Positions 17,201 through 23,777 of a stretch of DNA of 64,000 nucleotides are shown here, piece by piece. The DNA is taken from assembly GCF_009469605.1 (NCBI RefSeq), contig NZ_SSXU01000019.1, positions 1-64,000 on the forward strand. Direction: 5' to 3'. Under the pieces are notes generated by a model, which was not told the origin of the DNA, did not search any database, and worked only from the letters and a program-made list of their open reading frames with translations. Position 1 is the stretch's first letter; every line of letters begins with the position of its first letter. Source of the DNA: Zoogloea sp. 1C4. GTDB lineage: Bacteria > Pseudomonadota > Gammaproteobacteria > Burkholderiales > Rhodocyclaceae. The position numbers were made by a program, and so were the translations under genes.

Positions 17201-19961
17201 TGGTGGCCAGGTAGCCGGTCATGCCCTGGAAGGTGCGGCCTTCGGCGGCGGTCTTGGCGGCGGTCCAGCTGTAGCTGCCGGAGACGTACTCGTAGTAGTG
17301 GGTCTTGCCACCAAAGCTCAGGGCCAGCGCATCACCGATGGTCATGCTGATGGTGCGGGCGGTGGTGGTCGGGTTTTCGCTGAGGTTGTAGTACTTCACC
17401 GCGCGCAGGGCGGCCTGGTATTCGGCGATCGTCGCGGTGCCGGTGAGGGTAAGGATGCCGGTGCTGGTGTTGTAGGCGTAGGTGATCTTGCCGCTGACAT
17501 CGGTGCCCGAGGCGGGCTGCAGGCGGTCTTCGGCGGAGACGAGGTTGGAGGTGATGACCACCCGGGCGCCATTCAGGGTGGTGCTGTCCGCGTCGGTGAG
17601 GGTGAGGGCGCTATCGACGTAGAAGCTGCCGTCGTTCTCGTCGTAGCCGCTGCTGCTGCGGCTGAGGGTCAGCACGGCGGGGTCGTCCACCGCGGTGACG
17701 TTGATGGTGGCGCTGCGGGTGCCCTGGAGGGCGCCGCCGCTGCCGGTGTTGCCGCCGTCGTTCAAGGTGTAGGTGACGGTGCGGCTGGCGGTGGACGGCG
17801 TGTCGGACGTGTTGGCGTAGCAGATCACCCGGGCCAGTGCCTGGACCGCGGCCTGGGTGGCACTGCTGTTCAGGTTGATGCGCAGGGCGCCGCCATTGGC
17901 GCCGGTGTTGCTGGCGTCGATGGTGCCGATGATCGTGCCGCCGTAGGTGACGTTGCTGCCGGAAACGCCGATCTGGCCGGCGCCGGTGCCCTGGTTGAGC
18001 ACCGAGAGCTGGTCTTCGGCGGCGCCGTTGGTGGTGATCTGCGCCTGCAGCCAGCCGCCGTTGAGGTTGGCGGGGCTGTCGGAATCGGTGACCGTCATCA
18101 CCGTGTCGATGGGCGTGGCGACGGCGTTTTCGGTGTAGGCAAGGGTCTGGGCGGTGCCACCGAGCACCGGGGCGTCGTTGGTCGGCGTGATGTTGATCAG
18201 GCCGGTGTCGGATGCAGTCTCACCGGTGGCGCTCTGGGCGGTGACAGTGAACACGCGCACCGGCGAGGTGACCGGGCTGTCGGAGGTGGCGTTGAAGGCG
18301 ACCTGGCGGGCGATGCTGGTGACGACGGCGTCGTTCACCTTCGAGCCATACACCCGCACGTTGTCGATGTACATCGACGCGCCGGCGGCACGGCCACCTG
18401 AGAAGTCGTAAGTGCCTGAGACGAACACGAAGCGGTAGGTGCCGGTGGTGCCGATGGTGGCGCTGGCGGTCGCCCAGTTGGTCGAGCCGGCGGTGCTGGT
18501 GCCGGTGGCGTCGAGCACCTTGGTGGTGGCGCCGGTGGTGGTGTTGAGGATGTAGCCGAATACGTCGTAGGCGTCGTCGCCAGCATAGGCGCGCCAGTCG
18601 AAATAGATCTTGTCGCCAGCGCTGGCCGAGAAGGTGTCGCTGTACACCGCCGGGCCGTGCACGACGTCGTAGCCGGAGGCGGTAGTGATGCCGGAACTCA
18701 GCAGGCTGAGGGAACGGGTGCCTTCGGTGTATTGGCTGGTGCTGACGGTGGTGCTGTAGCTGCCGGCGGTGGACGGATAGGGGTCGTCGTTGCCGGCGTT
18801 GGCCGGGTAGGTGCCGTCATTGGGCGAGGTGAAGCCGGCGATGCTGGTGGTGCCCAGGTTGATGACCTGGTTCATGGCCGTCCAGCCGGTGAGCGAGCCG
18901 GATTCAAAACCCGAGTTCGTGAAGGTGGAGACGAAGTTGATCTTCAGCGCCTTGCCGGCGGTGCCATTTTCGGTGGCGTCGATGCTGCCGATGATGTCGC
19001 GACCAGCGCCGTTGCCGAGGTAAACCGAACTGCCCGAATACGAGATCGCGCCCGAGGCGTTCACGTCGGCGGCGTTGGTGAGCGTGAGGATGTCGGTGCT
19101 CTGGCCGTTGGTGAGGCTGAAGCGGATGTACTTGCCGTCGTAGGAGCTGCCGCCGGTGATGGTGATGTTGCTGTCTACGACAACCGCGCCGCTGCCTTCC
19201 ACGTAGGTGGTGTCGTCCACCGAGGTGACGCTGGGAGCGCCCAGGAGGAAGGGATCGACGGCATCGGCGAAGGCGAGGCTGCGGGATTCGATCGCGCCGG
19301 TGGTGTATTCGAGGGTCCAGTCGCCGCCTTCCTGGGTGGCGCCGGTGGCGTCGGTGGAGGCGGCCACGTCGGCCTGGGTGATCCGGGCGATCTCGTCCAC
19401 CAGGGCCTTGCCGTCGGTGCCGGTGCCGACGTCGCAGCCGTAGATCAGGATGTCGCCGTCGGCCGCGAGGCTGGAGCCGATGGCGGCCAGGGCGTCGGTG
19501 TGGGCGGCCAGGGTGGCCTGGTTGATGTGCAGGTTGCCGAGGGTGATGTCGCCCTGGCTGCCGTGGGACAGGATATGGATGGACTGGATGTCGTTGCGGC
19601 CGGCAACGGCGTCCTGAATCTGCTGGAGGGCGTTGCCCGCCGGGTCGAGCACGATGACCCGGGCGCTGCCGTCGATGTTGCTGGCGAGCACGTTGGCGTT
19701 CTGCAACTGCCCGTCCACAAAGACGAGGCTGGTGGCTGATGCCGCATCAGGGGCGGAGGCGCCCACCGCAGCCGGCACGAGATCGGCCGAGCTGTCGGTG
19801 GTGGCGTCGGCGGTCACCGGATGATCGGCGGCCAGCTGGGCGACGGCTTCGGCACCTGCGGCGCCATCGAAGACGAGTCGCTGTTCGAGGGCCAGCGGGG
19901 CCGGCCCCTGGCGGTTGAGGCGGCGTTTGCCAGAGGAGCTGCGGGTCGGGTTCGAGGGCAT
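8217..19961 (-). CDS. Giant repeat adhesin: DUF4347, cadherin-like repeats, C-type lectin domain
   Basis: A single open frame encodes 3914 residues. There is no Sec signal peptide; the basic N-terminus leads to LALEQRLVFDGAAG (residues about 23-36), resembling the LEPR-XLL motif of large exported proteins. A DUF4347 domain spans about 75-235 (SIHILSHGSQGDITLG, ILIYGCDVG). Residues about 235-600 include a jelly-roll-like part (SGFESGSLTGWTAMNQV). Next come many cadherin-like modules of about 100-145 residues with NDAPVL borders, a C-type lectin domain at about 880-1040 (GYLATITSQEENDFI, WNSGEPNN), and C-terminal putative-Ig modules (PLPAWLHFDPVTRTFSGTP) around a proline-rich linker near 3650-3680. 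I saw no GGxGxD nonapeptide repeats. It probably mediates surface adhesion or floc formation, exported by its operon neighbours. Confidence 0.93.
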   Translation of the reverse strand: MPSNPTRSSSGKRRLNRQGPAPLALEQRLVFDGAAGAEAVAQLAADHPVTADATTDSSADLVPAAVGASAPDAASATSLVFVDGQLQNANVLASNIDGSARVIVLDPAGNALQQIQDAVAGRNDIQSIHILSHGSQGDITLGNLHINQATLAAHTDALAAIGSSLAADGDILIYGCDVGTGTDGKALVDEIARITQADVAASTDATGATQEGGDWTLEYTTGAIESRSLAFADAVDPFLLGAPSVTSVDDTTYVEGSGAVVVDSNITITGGSSYDGKYIRFSLTNGQSTDILTLTNAADVNASGAISYSGSSVYLGNGAGRDIIGSIDATENGTAGKALKINFVSTFTNSGFESGSLTGWTAMNQVINLGTTSIAGFTSPNDGTYPANAGNDDPYPSTAGSYSTTVSTSQYTEGTRSLSLLSSGITTASGYDVVHGPAVYSDTFSASAGDKIYFDWRAYAGDDAYDVFGYILNTTTGATTKVLDATGTSTAGSTNWATASATIGTTGTYRFVFVSGTYDFSGGRAAGASMYIDNVRVYGSKVNDAVVTSIARQVAFNATSDSPVTSPVRVFTVTAQSATGETASDTGLINITPTNDAPVLGGTAQTLAYTENAVATPIDTVMTVTDSDSPANLNGGWLQAQITTNGAAEDQLSVLNQGTGAGQIGVSGSNVTYGGTIIGTIDASNTGANGGALRINLNSSATQAAVQALARVICYANTSDTPSTASRTVTYTLNDGGNTGSGGALQGTRSATINVTAVDDPAVLTLSRSSSGYDENDGSFYVDSALTLTDADSTTLNGARVVITSNLVSAEDRLQPASGTDVSGKITYAYNTSTGILTLTGTATIAEYQAALRAVKYYNLSENPTTTARTISMTIGDALALSFGGKTHYYEYVSGSYSWTAAKTAAEGRTFQGMTGYLATITSQEENDFIKQKLGADAWIGASDDYTYINAATGTTTFASQSAAEGKWYWVTGPEKGTLISTGNGSPVTASGGYAYWNSGEPNNSGSTEHYGEIYSTGASPGKWNDLPNSSLLPYVVEYSDNGGTPTFSKTIAITPVRKNDAPVNNAPSAVPAIQEDAVNNSGALVSSFLSSSDADASAVTGIAVTANDNSHGNWQFSTDGGANWVAFGTTSDAAARLLRSTDMIRFVPAADYAGTATITYRAWDRTSGTAGLTADLSAATSYGTTKAIANGDETAFSATKQTATITVTAVNDAPVLTAAAPSLTGITEDDTSNSGQTVSSVLGTSVNDVDSGAASGIAVTSLVSGNGTWQYSTNGGSSWTNVGAVSTTNALLLRSTDKLRFVPDAKNATTASFTYKAWDQTGATAGQQGTYASTATSGGSSPYSTATDTATIAVTAVNDAPVLGTPANFASISEDATNNAGQTVSSLLGSAMTDADTSAVQGVAITGATNGGATGGWQYSTDGGSTWQSLGTPSASTALLLKSTDRVRFNPDGFKGGTPTLSLHGWDQTSGTATSGATRGEADVSTNGGITAFSSSEYTLSVNVTNVNDAPQFTTGASTGAFTENAGAVNVGSGLVITDDGGQLSRATVSISSGFTAGDTLAVGTASGLTVSYSSQTGVLTLTGTASAATYQTALNSVTFNTASEDPTLNSATRTLTWKATDTAGVSSADSTSTVNVTPLADAPVLGGQPATWNYTEDDGARVIAPSLTLSDVDDTQLAGATVAITGTGYLTDGRETLAAITTGTGITASFDASTGVLTLSGTDSVANYQKVLRSVTYRNDANYNSPDPDNVDLFTSGGSQNNLRTVTWQVTDANSDGAGATNSAARTTDITLKNANEIPQVTNITGSASATPLDYVEGGAPATLEGALTVLDDTGTIGSDNAITGALVRITTGLDAQDELGYFDAAALSSAGWTQSGTALSGTLSGTNVSGAVEISYTYDAANGEIVLATTAGTAGKTDYTAVMQKIDFRSTSDDPTASSAQRTLIWRVTDNAGVESQVTAAQSTQVRIEAINDAPVATTGGATIAYTEGGSAVVAVSNLTFTDPDDTTLSSATVSISAGGVSGDLLAIDASVLSAASLTLDPSSTATSLVITGNASLAAYENVLRQITFSSSSDNPTSDGTSTSRTLTWMVTDSFGSRLTDFPGANDASTTTETSAGATSLISVAPANDAPTLSGLPGTAASYTEGGSAVVLAGAISLADVDDTNLTEARVWISGDFTAGDTLSATVGASGITASYNSATGVLTLSHAGASKATFESVLRTVTYSSTADDPTAISGTRSISWQVTDADASTSGANLLDSSVGTSSVALTATDNATTVGGLGSASYVEKGSATVIAPSITLADADDTTLEGISVSISGNFTSGDTLAVTAPLSGTGISASYNAGTGVLTLTGTATLADYQAVARSIVFSTSSDNPTGTATSRSLTWATTSSFGSRLTDATGGNDGSSGTVTANAGTSSLSITARNDAPTLALNHNTALDASTVVFEQGGAPVYVLDNSNPNVVGSATVSDVDDAYVASASVVISNNRSSADVLSVATPSGWSRSGSVLTTGSGAQINVTYNAGTGTLSLTTASGNVTKAEFESLLEHVQYQNGSSSPTDTGASRALTWTITDANGVADSTFGAQSATGTSYLVIRDLNDAPTISPTSATASYTEGAASVTVPTITVTDPDPDEIVTATLTLADPTLGSLNVPTGAAYNPGTGVWTFTGNVSAVNAALAALHFTPGANTDVNTTISVSIADGGEDSATAATGTIALNVTAENDAPVLTPAAPVLAGLTEDATNDAGQTVASFRGAITDVDTGALSGIVIVDQTPGNGHWEYKIGSGSWTAFGTVSSSSAIALADADLIRFVPNGENATTASFTYRAWDGAGATAGSGVDASTTGNASHFSSASDEASITVTAVNDAPVLAAGDSTLTAITEDDTTNAGQLISALRGTTTDVDTGAVKGVAITGLTSGNGTWQYSTDGGATWTNANDGGAVTGTHALLLADTDRIRFLPNGQNATTANLTYRAWDRSTGTAGHYADTSVNGGTSAFSAQQNGMDITVTAVNDAPVLASALPTLTPLTEDDTSNAGQTVASFIGSTISDVDAGAVQGIAISATANGNGHWEYSTNSGSTWNTVTGLTGANGLLLASTDKIRFVPDGQNATTATLTYHAWDRSAGTSGSLVSLAATGGTSAFSPTNNQVSIAVSAVNDAPVLAAGDTTLTPLTEDDTSNTGQLVSALRGITTDADTGAVQGVAITSLDSGNGTWQYSTDGGTTWVNADVGGAVSGTHALLLADTDRIRFLPNGQNATTAALTYRAWDRSAGTSGGYANTSVNGGTSAFSAQQNGMNIAVSAVNDAPVLAPAAPTLPSITEDDTTNAGQTVASFLGSTISDVDSGALPGIAITATDDGNGSWEYSTDGGTTWNTVTGLTGSNGLLLNSTDKIRFVPDAKNATTAHLTYHAWDRSAGTAGTLTSLTTTGGTSPFSTAADVVTIHVDPVNDAPINDVAPSYSGDFRGDGTLRQDGTVTADPGLWHDVDAGDPATTFRYVWEVADDAAGTNLRTITGATDPSYTLTAAEIGKFVRVKVFGGDGTTETVATGAFKAVTNVDPQNTGSLDTQDATESVPFSFTVPTGTFADANGEDTLHYSATLADGSPLPAWLHFDPVTRTFSGTPGGGDIAVLQLRVIADDHGNQPAHADFTLRVAGVPTKPIEAKPDVEPIPPIKPQVDPTPVKPPVDTGWTAPAAGSGSIGGTWTVPKGDGFFSPADRALSITSIAPTPDASRAPVGGTAPTVAEIRPVTQTTGQSGLTRSDGFRIVVQAPESKADTNLVLSRPLNDQDFKPSSPIKLIVPPDTFTHTRLDARVQLSAERIDGTPLPNWLRFDARKGEFLGIPPADFDGDVEVKVTAKDNFGNQVSTIFRIRVHNGQRVGFNGREGLSTQFRTASAPGRDAVRSSLVEHARQARARSV
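9610..11350 (-). repeat. Tandem cadherin-like modules forming an 870-base super-repeat
   Basis: Within the adhesin gene two module types of about 435 bases alternate. The 20-mer GCGTTCTGGCCGTTGGGCAG occurs at 10201 and 11071, and CGGATCTTGTCGGTGCTG at 9793 and 10663, both separated by exactly 870 bases (290 codons). Modules outside this stretch are more diverged. The exact start and end of the super-repeat are approximate. Confidence 0.85.
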
Positions 19962-19991
19962 CGTGGGCCTCCTGCTAATTCTGATGGGCGT

Positions 19992-20795
19992 TTATTTCGG
20001 CGAGGCGGGCGTGGAGGCAGGCGGTGCAAGCTGCACCCGCCCGCTCATGCCGGCGATCAGATCGGGGAACTGGCCGTCGATGACGGCGATGGTCTTGACG
20101 GACTGGCTGACCGGGTCAACCTTGGCGCCCAGGCGGATGACCTTGGCCGGGTAGGTGCCGCCGGTCTCGTCGATCTTCACCTGGAAGCGGTAGCCGTCCT
20201 TCAGCCACGCCATCCAGCGCGACGGGACGATGAATTCCAGTTCGAGGGCGCTGTCGTCGATGATCTCGAGGATGCCCTGGCCAGGCTGGGCGAACTGCTG
20301 CTCGCGCACCTTCTGCTCGGAGACGCGGCCCGAGAAGGGCGCCGAGATCTGGCACTTCGAGAGGGTGGCGTTCATCAGCGACACGTCGGCCTTGGCCTTG
20401 GCGACTTCCGACTGGGAGGTTTCCAGCTCCAGCTTGCCCACCGAGTTGAGCTCGGCCAGGCGGTGGTTGGCCGCGTAGGTCTTCTCGGCTGCGCTCAGGG
20501 AGGCCTTTGCCTTGTTGAGCTGGGCCGCCTGCAGCGTGCAGTCGAGGACGATCAGCACCTGGCCGGCCTTGAAGCGCTCACCTTCGCGTACCGCAATGCG
20601 ATTGACCTTGGCGCCCACTTCGGCGGAAAGGGTGGTGAAGCGCCGGGGCGACAGCTGGGCGCGGATGTCCTGGCGATCGAGCGCGGGGGCGGTTGCAGCG
20701 CCCGGAGGCGGCGGCGGGGTAACTCGCGGCGGCACCTGGGCCCAGGCGCCGATGACGGTGGCGCCGAGGGCGATGGCAAGCATGGAACGGAACAT
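19992..20795 (-). CDS. Periplasmic adaptor (HlyD/RND membrane-fusion type), small
   Basis: The 267-residue protein has an apparent Sec signal peptide (MLAIALGATVIGAWAQ) and then a lipoyl half-motif (VGAKVNRIAVREGERFKAGQ), a helical hairpin of about 60 residues (LDCTLQAAQLNKAKASL to VSLMNATLSKC), the second half-motif APFSGRVSEQKVREQQF, and a short beta-barrel (PAKVIRLGAKVDPVSQSVK). It lacks the membrane-proximal domain of full RND adaptors. It lies 11 bases after the tolC-like gene and 30 bases before the adhesin start, so it is presumably part of the same export complex and joins TolC to the inner-membrane components. Confidence 0.9.
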   Translation of the reverse strand: MFRSMLAIALGATVIGAWAQVPPRVTPPPPPGAATAPALDRQDIRAQLSPRRFTTLSAEVGAKVNRIAVREGERFKAGQVLIVLDCTLQAAQLNKAKASLSAAEKTYAANHRLAELNSVGKLELETSQSEVAKAKADVSLMNATLSKCQISAPFSGRVSEQKVREQQFAQPGQGILEIIDDSALELEFIVPSRWMAWLKDGYRFQVKIDETGGTYPAKVIRLGAKVDPVSQSVKTIAVIDGQFPDLIAGMSGRVQLAPPASTPASPK

Positions 20796-20806
20796 GGAGA
20801 ACCTCG

Positions 20807-22591
20807 TCAGGGAGCGGTCTTGGCCGGAACAGCGGCGAGGGCGACGCGTTGCGCCTGGCTCATCGAGCGCTCGTGCACGTCGGCAATCGAGAACGCTGCG
20901 TTGGCAACCTTCGGTTCGCCGATGCCCTGGGCTGCGGAGATGTTCGACCAGGCAAAGCCACGGGCCTGGATCGGCGCGGTAACGGTGGGCTGAGCGGCAT
21001 CGATGGCGGTGGTGCGTTCGCCTTCGGTGGCGTCGGCCTTGGGCGCGGGCGCGGCAGCCGGGGCCTTCAGGGCTTCACCGCGGTTCCACTGGTCCATACT
21101 GCTCTCGACGTTGCGGCGCAGGTCAGACAGGGAGGTGTCGTTCAGGCTGGTGATCTCCGGCTCGAGGCCGAGGGTGGACTGGATGCGGCTGCTGGCGGCA
21201 TAGAGCTGGCTGACGGCCTGGTAGCGGCGCAGCAGGCTGACGATGGCCGAGGTGTTGCTGAAGATCAGGTCGAGGCGGCCCTTGGTGGCGGCATCCTCGC
21301 GGCTCTTGCTGTGCTCGAAGATGCGCTGGTCGACGGTGTAGATGGAGTCGGCACGGTCGAGCAGCTTGTAGGCGTTTTCATACTGCTGGCGAGCCAGGTG
21401 AACCTGCGCCAGCACGGCCATCTGGGTGGCCATGCGGCGCTGCTCGGCGAGCTTCTCGTTGGATTCGTTGAACTTGATCGCCGCAGGCGCGGACAGCAGG
21501 GTGAAGAGGTTCCAGCTGATCTGCGCGCCGGCTTCCTGCCACGAGTTGTGGATCAGGTAGCTGTTGGTGTCATGGCGCAGGCTGTAGTTGAAGGAGATGC
21601 CAGGGAACATGCGCATCATCGACTTCTTGGTTTCGGCCACGGCGATGCGCACGTTGTAAAACTGTTCGCGCAGGTCGGCGTTGCGGGCGATGGCGATGTC
21701 TTCCATCTGCTCGATGGGCAGCGGCAGGGCGGCGGGCTTGAGTTCGGTGGCGGAGGGCGCAGCGAGCTGGTACTGGGTGCCCGGCGGCAGGTTGATCAGC
21801 GCGGCCAGTTCGATCTTGGCGGCGGCGAGTTCCTGCTGGATGCTCTCGAGGATGCGCAGGTTTTCAAGCACGGTGCGCTGGTAGCGCAGGGCTTCGAGCG
21901 GGTCGCGGATGCGCTCCTGCTCGATCTTGCGGGAGTCGGCCAGGGCGGATTCGGCCAGGCGGATGGTTTCGCGCAGATCCTTCTCGATCTTCTCGGCGCT
22001 GGCGGCGCGCCAGTAGGCGGTGCGCACTTCCTGGATCAGGTTGTGCATGGCCTTGCGGCGGCGCTCGGTGGCGATCAGCACGCGGTCGGCGTTCTGCTTG
22101 GAGTTGTAGTAGCTGACGCCAAAGTCGAGCACGTTCCACGACAGGGCCAGATCGGTCAGGGTGTGGGAACGGTCGGACGAGATGTAGGGGTTGGCCAGGG
22201 AGGGCAGGCCGGTGACCGAATCCTTGCTGTTGGTGACGAGATCCTTGTCGCGCCACTGGTAGCCAGCGGAGGCGACCAGCTTGGGCAGCATGTCGTAGCG
22301 GCCGAGATCCAGCTGGCCGATGGCCAGGGCCTCTTCCATCATGCGGGTGCGGTGGTCGAGGTTGTACTTGATGCCGCGGGCGATAGCGTCGGCGAGGGTG
22401 AGCGGGCCGGTGAGCGGCTCCACGTTGGCGGCGGCGGCCTTGCGGTCGGCGGCGGCGATTTCCTTCTGGTCTTCGGCCGCGAATGGCGTGGGTACGGTCG
22501 AGCAGCCCGCGAGCAGCGCGGCCAACAGGACGCTGCACGCGCCAACCAGACGACCGCCGGGTACCGCGCGGGTGCTATTGAACTTGTTCAT
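20807..22591 (-). CDS. TolC-family outer-membrane efflux lipoprotein
   Basis: A 594-residue protein begins at the ATG at 22591, preceded by AGGGGGAATC. The signal peptide ends in the lipobox LLAGCS, so it is probably lipidated like NodT/OprM-type factors. Two long alpha-helical repeats follow (RTRMMEEALAIGQLDLGRYDMLPKL; AYWRAASAEKIEKDL; ARQQYENAYKLLDRAD), typical of the TolC tunnel. The C-terminus carries an Ala/Pro-rich tail of about 90 residues that is longer than usual. It is the first gene of the adhesin operon and supplies the outer-membrane channel. An alternative start 13 codons upstream would put extra residues before the signal peptide and is less likely. Confidence 0.92.
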   Translation of the reverse strand: MNKFNSTRAVPGGRLVGACSVLLAALLAGCSTVPTPFAAEDQKEIAAADRKAAAANVEPLTGPLTLADAIARGIKYNLDHRTRMMEEALAIGQLDLGRYDMLPKLVASAGYQWRDKDLVTNSKDSVTGLPSLANPYISSDRSHTLTDLALSWNVLDFGVSYYNSKQNADRVLIATERRRKAMHNLIQEVRTAYWRAASAEKIEKDLRETIRLAESALADSRKIEQERIRDPLEALRYQRTVLENLRILESIQQELAAAKIELAALINLPPGTQYQLAAPSATELKPAALPLPIEQMEDIAIARNADLREQFYNVRIAVAETKKSMMRMFPGISFNYSLRHDTNSYLIHNSWQEAGAQISWNLFTLLSAPAAIKFNESNEKLAEQRRMATQMAVLAQVHLARQQYENAYKLLDRADSIYTVDQRIFEHSKSREDAATKGRLDLIFSNTSAIVSLLRRYQAVSQLYAASSRIQSTLGLEPEITSLNDTSLSDLRRNVESSMDQWNRGEALKAPAAAPAPKADATEGERTTAIDAAQPTVTAPIQARGFAWSNISAAQGIGEPKVANAAFSIADVHERSMSQAQRVALAAVPAKTAP

Positions 22592-22882
22592 GATTCCCCC
22601 TGAGAGCGAAAAAATATGGCGTTGGCACAAGATTTGATTGGTTCGTTCTCACTGCCAGCCTGGGAATTGAGGGCGCGCGCGATGCCTGTCTGCATACCCC
22701 CGAGTGCCGTGCGGCTGGACTGCACCCGAACTCGGGAGTTTTTAACGGCAGGCAGTTGCCATTCTTTATCTTGAATGACCATTATTTTTTTTGATGATTT
22801 TGTTGAATTTGAGGATAAGCTCAAGCTTGCCGAATTTCGCTCGTAATCGTCCTGTTACCCGTATTGAGAACAGGTGGTTGCG
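22592..22882. promoter_or_regulatory. AT-rich divergent promoter region of the adhesin operon and the double-receiver gene
   Basis: The 291 bases between the two divergent starts hold no credible gene. Bases about 22740-22840 are markedly AT-rich compared with the flanks (TTATTTTTTTTGATGATTTTG) and probably contain the promoters. I cannot assign -35/-10 boxes with confidence. Confidence 0.5.
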
Positions 22883-23680
22883 ATGTCGACAGGCAGAATC
22901 GGGCAGCTTCAGGCCTTGCTCGTGGAACCCTCCCAGATGCAGGCGAAGATCATCCGCAAGTGTTGCGATGAGGTCGGCCTGACCCGCGTGGAGCAGGTGG
23001 GAAGCATGGCGGAGGCGCTGGCGGCGGTGCGTCGGGCCCGCCCGGACGTGGTGCTGTCGGCGCTCTATCTGCCGGATGGTTCGGGTACTCGTCTGGTGGA
23101 GGCGCTGCGGGCGGATCCGCTATGGGAGTCGGTGGCCTTCATCCTGATCTCCAGCGAGACGAGCCCCAGGGCGCTGGATGCGGTGCGCCAGACCGGCGTG
23201 TGCAGCATCCTGCCCAAGCCTTTCACCGCCAACCAGCTGGCGCTGGCCCTCAACGCGACCGTGGATTACCTGACGCCCAACTACAGCTTCGACAACGCCT
23301 TCGATCTGGAGGCGGTGCGGGTGTTGCTGGTGGATGACAGCCCGAACGCGCGCAAATTCATGCGGCGGGTGCTGGAAAACCTCGGCATCCAGCACATCGT
23401 CGAGGCCGGAGACGGCAAGGAGGGGGCGGCAGTCCTCGACGAAACGATGGTCGACCTGATCGTCACCGACTACAACATGCCCGAAATGGACGGCCGCGAG
23501 TTTGTGGAATACGTGCGCAACCAGAGCTGGCAACGCACCGTGCCGATCCTGATGGTGACCAGCGAATCCAACGAAGGCCGGCTGGCGGCGGTGGAGGAGG
23601 CCGGCGTGTCCGGCATCTGCGACAAGCCCTTCGAGCCGTCGGTGGTACGGGGGCTGTTGGGTCGGATGTTGGGGGGCTGA
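22883..23680 (+). CDS. Double receiver-domain response regulator (first receiver degenerate)
   Basis: The 265-residue protein has two CheY-like receiver domains and no output domain. The first (about 8-130) carries VVLSALYLPDGSG where the phosphoacceptor Asp would be expected, so Ala replaces Asp. Its Thr/Ser (ILISSE) and Lys (LPKPF) switch residues remain. The second (about 146-265) is canonical: LLVDDSPN acidic pair, IVTDYNMPEMDG with the acceptor Asp, MVTSE and CDKPFEP. I chose the ATG at 22883 with AGGTGG five bases upstream; an in-frame start three codons earlier is possible. It is divergent from the adhesin operon and could be a regulator or phosphorelay partner of it, but this is inferred from position only. 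Confidence 0.9.
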   Translation: MSTGRIGQLQALLVEPSQMQAKIIRKCCDEVGLTRVEQVGSMAEALAAVRRARPDVVLSALYLPDGSGTRLVEALRADPLWESVAFILISSETSPRALDAVRQTGVCSILPKPFTANQLALALNATVDYLTPNYSFDNAFDLEAVRVLLVDDSPNARKFMRRVLENLGIQHIVEAGDGKEGAAVLDETMVDLIVTDYNMPEMDGREFVEYVRNQSWQRTVPILMVTSESNEGRLAAVEEAGVSGICDKPFEPSVVRGLLGRMLGG

Positions 23681-23717
23681 GCGTCAGCCGCTGCGGACGT
23701 GTGGGGTAGGGTGAGGC

Positions 23718-23772
23718 ATCTGGCTGTTTCCAGCAACAATCCCTCTTCGATTGTTGCTGGAAACAGCCAGAT
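23718..23772. terminator. Perfect 23-base inverted repeat, bidirectional terminator candidate
   Basis: ATCTGGCTGTTTCCAGCAAC and three more bases are followed by a 9-base loop (CCCTCTTCG) and the exact reverse complement. It lies between convergent genes. On the plus strand TGTTTT follows the stem, fitting termination of the receiver gene. The stem is longer than most terminators. Confidence 0.75.
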
Positions 23773-23777
23773 TGTTT

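Noticed and set aside
9036-18401. Long plus-strand open frames (up to 1266 codons) opposite the adhesin gene
   Set aside because: They are Gly/Val/Ala-rich shadows of a repetitive GC-rich gene, with no ribosome sites and no recognisable domains, whereas the minus frame has clear domains.
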